From the NCBI RefSeq assembly GCF_014897675.1, contig NZ_JABUXU010000024.1, positions 1-41,085 on the forward strand: a stretch of 41,085 nucleotides of DNA, read 5' to 3'. Position numbers and translations under genes: made by a program. Under the pieces are notes generated by a model, which was not told the origin of the DNA, searched no databases, and saw nothing but the letters and a program-made list of their open reading frames with translations. The DNA comes from Advenella sp. FME57 (lineage in GTDB: Bacteria > Pseudomonadota > Gammaproteobacteria > Burkholderiales > Burkholderiaceae_B). Shown here in pieces: positions 36,808 to 41,085 of the stretch (positions within the stretch are counted from its first letter, which is position 1; each line of letters opens with the position of its first letter).

Positions 36808-37149
36808 TTGTCTGATTTCCCTGCGCACGGACAATACTCACCCAGTAGAATGCCGGTCGTCAGAACCGTGCCCTGGGCGGCTTGTCACTCATTGTTTACT
36901 ATTTATGTGGACGATTTACTATTTATACGGGTTTCATCCTAGCAACGATTGCGCACTGCACGAACGACAGATATGTCATTTCAACATTACCTCTATCTAT
37001 ATAAGCCTGCCAGGTATGTGATACCTTCTTATTACTGAAAGATCTAAGCTACAAGCAGATATATATTTTTCGATTATTTGTAAAAACACTACGATTACAG
37101 ATGCAATAACCATATAACCGCCCTTCTCTCACATTTGACTCGAAACACG
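36808..37149. other. 342-bp divergent regulatory region between cysJI and cysG
   Basis: No ORF is supported. The region is AT-rich and should hold both promoters. Visible elements are a 12-bp direct repeat, TTTACTATTTAT, at 36895-36906 and 36915-36926 (20-bp period), and a 15-bp palindrome AGGTAT-GTG-ATACCT at 37012-37026. Either could bind a LysR-type regulator such as CysB, but I have no direct evidence. Confidence 0.55.
36895..36926. repeat. 12-bp direct repeat with 20-bp period upstream of cysJ
   Basis: TTTACTATTTAT occurs at 36895-36906 and again at 36915-36926. On the minus strand each copy reads ATAAATAGTAAA and contains TATA/TAAA-rich -10-like sequence, so the two copies may be paired promoter elements or adjacent activator sites. 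Confidence 0.65.
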
Positions 37150-38565
37150 ATGCAGACCTTTCCCTTATTTGCCAATCTCGCAGGACGTCCCGTACTGGTG
37201 ATTGGCGGTGGCACAGTGGCCGAGCGCAAGACGCACGCCCTGCTTGATGCCGGCGCCTGCGTACACCTGGCAGCCCCGGAGCTGACACCACAACTGAAAT
37301 TATGGACAGAACAGGGCAAAGTATTGCTGCGCGGGCAGCAGTTTGAAGCCCAATGGCTCGACGACGTATTCCTGGTTGTGGCGGCCACCGACGATGCCGC
37401 TGTCAATCAGACCGTATCGGATGCCGCCGAAGCTCGTAAAAAACTGGTCAACGTCGTGGACAATCCACAACTGTGTTCGTATATCGTTCCGTCGGTGATC
37501 GACCGTTCGCCCGTGCAAATTGCCATTAGCAGCAATGGCACGGCCCCGGTGCTTATCCGGCAATTGCGCCAGCAACTGGAAACACTGATTCCCCAGCAAT
37601 TCGGCAATATGGCCCAGATTGCCGGACGCTGGCGTGGCAAGGTCAAGCAACAACTGGGCTCCCTGACGGAACGACGACGCTTCTGGGAAATGCTGTTCAG
37701 CAGCCGCTTTGCCGATGCCGCGCAGTCGGGCGACACGGCGGGCGCCGAGGCGTTGCTGCAGGCGCAACTGGCTAGCGGCGTGCCGCAACAAGGCGAAGTC
37801 ACACTGGTGGGCGCTGGTCCGGGCGACCCCGGGTTGCTTACCCTGAACGCCCTGCAGGCCGTTCAACAAGCCGATATTGTCTTTCATGACGCACTGATTT
37901 CAGATGAAATAATGACACTGATCCGCCGCGATGCCGAGCGGGTGCCGGTGGGCAAGCGCGGTGGCCACCATTCTGTGCCACAGGACCAGATCAATGAACT
38001 GTTGATCAGCCACGCCAGAAAAGGCCTGCGCGTGGTGCGGCTCAAGGGCGGTGATCCTTTTATTTTCGGACGTGGCGGCGAGGAAATGCAGGCAGTCACC
38101 GACCAGGGCATTGCCTGTCGGGTGATTCCGGGTATCACTGCCGCACTAGGCGCCTCTGCCTATGCCGGCATCCCGCTGACCCATCGCGACCATTCGCAAT
38201 CGGTTCTGTTTGTTACCGGCCACACCTGTCGTAACGAAAATGCGATTGACTGGGATACCCTGGCTCGGCCGCGTCAGACCATTGTGGTCTACATGGGCAC
38301 CGTTAATGCGGCCAGAATTACCCGCGAACTGACGCAGCGTGGTCGTCGTGCCGACACGCCGGTTGCCGTGGTCAGCCATGCCACACGCGCTTCACAAAAA
38401 GTGTACGCGGGCACATTGGCCGATCTGCACGCCCTGGCCGCGCAGGCCGCAGCGCCGGCTCTGTTCATCATTGGCGAAGTCGCTGCAGTACAGCATGAAT
38501 CCCGGCTTTCTGGCGTAAACAGCGTGGCCAGCGAAACTAACAGCGTCATTGCAAACGCCGCCTGA
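37150..38565 (+). CDS. cysG: Siroheme synthase (trifunctional)
   Basis: 471 residues from the ATG at 37150 (MQTFPLFANLAGRPVLVIGGG); the TTG frame at 37135 adds five unlikely residues. The N-terminal precorrin-2 dehydrogenase/ferrochelatase half has the NAD motif VIGGGTVAERK. The C-terminal uroporphyrinogen-III methyltransferase half begins with GAGPGDPGLLT (about residue 220) and contains VRLKGGDPFIFGRGGEE and PGITAALGASAYAGIPLTHR. It converts uroporphyrinogen III to sirohaem, the cofactor of CysI encoded divergently. Pairing of cysG with cysJI is consistent with sulfite assimilation. Confidence 0.97.
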   Translation: MQTFPLFANLAGRPVLVIGGGTVAERKTHALLDAGACVHLAAPELTPQLKLWTEQGKVLLRGQQFEAQWLDDVFLVVAATDDAAVNQTVSDAAEARKKLVNVVDNPQLCSYIVPSVIDRSPVQIAISSNGTAPVLIRQLRQQLETLIPQQFGNMAQIAGRWRGKVKQQLGSLTERRRFWEMLFSSRFADAAQSGDTAGAEALLQAQLASGVPQQGEVTLVGAGPGDPGLLTLNALQAVQQADIVFHDALISDEIMTLIRRDAERVPVGKRGGHHSVPQDQINELLISHARKGLRVVRLKGGDPFIFGRGGEEMQAVTDQGIACRVIPGITAALGASAYAGIPLTHRDHSQSVLFVTGHTCRNENAIDWDTLARPRQTIVVYMGTVNAARITRELTQRGRRADTPVAVVSHATRASQKVYAGTLADLHALAAQAAAPALFIIGEVAAVQHESRLSGVNSVASETNSVIANAA

Positions 38566-38675
38566 ACATGCTGCGTCGCACCAATATACACTGCGCGCTG
38601 CTGCGCCGTGCCGGCACCGCTTGTGCGGCAGCACATTTCAATTGCTTGCGTAAATGCTGGATCCATCGGATTGAC

Positions 38676-38704
38676 TTGTCTGGATCCGCATAAGCTCCTA
38701 TACT
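38676..38704 (+). promoter_or_regulatory. Candidate promoter of thiC
   Basis: TTGTCT (38676-38681), a 17-bp spacer and TATACT (38699-38704). The predicted start near 38711 lies just before the riboswitch core. Confidence 0.6.
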
Positions 38705-38711
38705 TCCCAGT

Positions 38712-40765
<2,054 letters not shown>

Positions 40766-40886
40766 TGCCCAGCAGCGGCAAAAGAGTGCTACCCAATCCG
40801 GCAGTACGAGGTTGGGTTGGTAGCATGTGCTGGCAGTGCACTTATCCCTGTTGTGATGCTGTCGGTAAAACTACCTTTGTCCACAA
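40766..40886. other. Gene-free interval after thiC with a bulged hairpin
   Basis: TGCTACC-C-AATCC (40787-40799) pairs with GGGTTGGTAGCA (40814-40825) as a bulged stem. No U-run follows on the plus strand; on the minus strand it is followed by CTCTTTT, so it could end leftward transcription. No ORF is credible here. Confidence 0.5.
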
Positions 40887-40915
40887 TTGACAGCTAGGGA
40901 TATATTTTGTAAATT
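40887..40915 (+). promoter_or_regulatory. Candidate promoter of the antisense RNA
   Basis: A perfect -35 TTGACA (40887-40892), a 17-bp spacer and TAAATT (40910-40915, four of six) point rightward. Transcription would start near 40922 and run antisense through the small ORF. Confidence 0.55.
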
Positions 40916-40925
40916 AAAACCTGAA

Positions 40926-40950
40926 ACCGGTGGGGTACGTTCCCACCGGT
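40926..40950 (-). terminator. Candidate terminator of the small-ORF mRNA
   Basis: ACCGGTGGG/CCCACCGGT is a perfect 9-bp stem with a 7-nt loop. On the minus strand it begins six bases after the small ORF's stop codon and is followed by TTTCAGGTTTTAATTT, an interrupted U-rich tract. On the plus strand there is no U-run. Confidence 0.5.
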
Positions 40951-40956
40951 CCCTGA

Positions 40957-41034
40957 TCAATAAGCTGGGGAGCTATACACTGGCATCAACAGCGATATAC
41001 TGATCAGGATAAGTTGTAATACGATTTGCTTCAT
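40957..41034 (-). CDS. 25-residue hydrophobic peptide, candidate Ibs-like type I toxin
   Basis: ATG at 41034 to TGA at 40957. The peptide begins MKQIVLQLIL, continues with Ile, Ser and Leu, and ends SSPAY; it is a single predicted membrane helix with one basic residue at the N-terminus. AAGGAGG (41046-41040) lies five bases upstream, the strongest ribosome binding site in the window. The start codon sits in a hairpin (ATACGAT/ATCGTAT) nested in GATAAG/CTTATC. E. coli Ibs toxins are 18-19-residue hydrophobic peptides that end in a similar Ser/Pro-Ala-Tyr and are opposed by Sib antisense RNAs; the resemblance is in kind and is not a demonstrated homology. It could also be a membrane microprotein of other function or a leftover signal peptide. 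Confidence 0.55.
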   Translation of the reverse strand: MKQIVLQLILISISLLMPVYSSPAY

Positions 41035-41049
41035 CGTATCCTCCTTATC
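41008..41049. promoter_or_regulatory. Nested hairpin covering the small ORF's start and ribosome binding site
   Basis: Inner stem ATACGAT (41019-41025) / ATCGTAT (41033-41039) with a 7-nt loop, and outer stem GATAAG (41008-41013) / CTTATC (41044-41049). In the minus-strand mRNA the AAGGAGG and the AUG lie inside this structure, so translation would be restrained. The same fold in the antisense RNA offers a loop for initial pairing. Confidence 0.6.
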
Positions 41050-41054
41050 AGGCA

Positions 41055-41080
41055 GGGCCCGGCTTCGGTCGGGCCCTTTT
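41055..41080 (+). terminator. Rho-independent terminator with UUCG tetraloop
   Basis: GGGCCCGGC (41055-41063) pairs with GTCGGGCCC (41068-41076) around a UUCG loop closed by C-G, an exceptionally stable hairpin, and TTTT follows (41077-41080). The U-run is on the plus strand only, so it ends rightward transcripts: the candidate antisense RNA or thiC read-through. Confidence 0.85.
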
Positions 41081-41085
41081 ACCGT

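Larger units (their letters stand above)
40922..41080 (+). ncRNA. Candidate antisense RNA (type I antitoxin) opposite the small ORF
   Basis: A transcript from the TTGACA promoter to the terminator at 41055-41080 would be about 160 nt. It starts with a 9-bp hairpin (40926-40950), is complementary to every codon of the 25-residue ORF and to its AAGGAGG ribosome binding site, and contains the hairpin 41019-41039. Size, boundaries and full overlap fit a cis-encoded antitoxin RNA of the Sib type. It carries no credible ORF of its own. Transcription has not been shown. Confidence 0.45.

Noticed and set aside
40926-40950. Hairpin as the thiC terminator
   Set aside because: On the plus strand no U-run follows it; the U-rich tract is on the minus strand, so it was assigned to the small-ORF transcript.

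Overview
The window is a stretch of betaproteobacterial chromosome, most likely from the family Alcaligenaceae (Bordetella/Advenella-like). The evidence is gene order and protein type: a lysine/alanine histone H1-like protein, the block tlpA-aroQ-accB-accC-prmA-DUF3426-kinase, the block rubredoxin-yqgE-ruvX-pyrR-pyrB-pyrC'-plsC opposite a ThiD-like gene with thiE and hemL, and rplU-rpmA-obg-proB. The genus is inferred, not demonstrated. Most of the window is core housekeeping DNA. I see no prophage, insertion sequence, CRISPR array, tRNA or rRNA.

Layout. 1-1260: 3' part of a histone H1-like gene, a possible structured small RNA or attenuator, and yggT. 1260-7167 (minus): redox protein, dehydroquinase, acetyl-CoA carboxylase subunits, L11 methyltransferase, a zinc-ribbon protein and a PfkB kinase. 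7374-15171 (plus): mpl, a YqiA-like esterase, an RNB exoribonuclease, aroE and mtgA in a tightly overlapping run, then lptG (without lptF) and apaH. 15253-19963 (minus): pyrimidine cluster with plsC, pyrC' (lacking the metal ligands), pyrB, pyrR, ruvX, yqgE and rubredoxin. 20172-28938 (plus): ThiD-like, thiE, hemL, argJ, a DUF1853 protein, rplU, rpmA, obg and proB. 29086-32291: two tandem MFS exporters divergent from a TetR regulator, with three matching operator-like palindromes between them. 32292-33103: an XRE regulator preceded by an unusual array of GATAT half-sites spaced 14 bp apart. 33220-38565: assimilatory sulfite reductase cysJ-cysI, divergent from siroheme synthase cysG, which makes its cofactor. 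38676-40765: thiC behind a TPP riboswitch whose last hairpin masks the ribosome binding site.

The most striking observation is at the right edge (40887-41080), in what would otherwise be called empty sequence after thiC. A 25-residue hydrophobic ORF on the minus strand has an AAGGAGG ribosome binding site, and its start region folds into a hairpin. The plus strand carries a TTGACA promoter on one side and a GC-rich UUCG-loop terminator on the other, so it would make an RNA of about 160 nt complementary to the whole ORF and its ribosome binding site. This is the architecture of a type I toxin-antitoxin pair. The peptide resembles enterobacterial Ibs toxins in size, hydrophobicity and its C-terminal Ser/Pro-Ala-Tyr ending. 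It is a prediction from sequence only.
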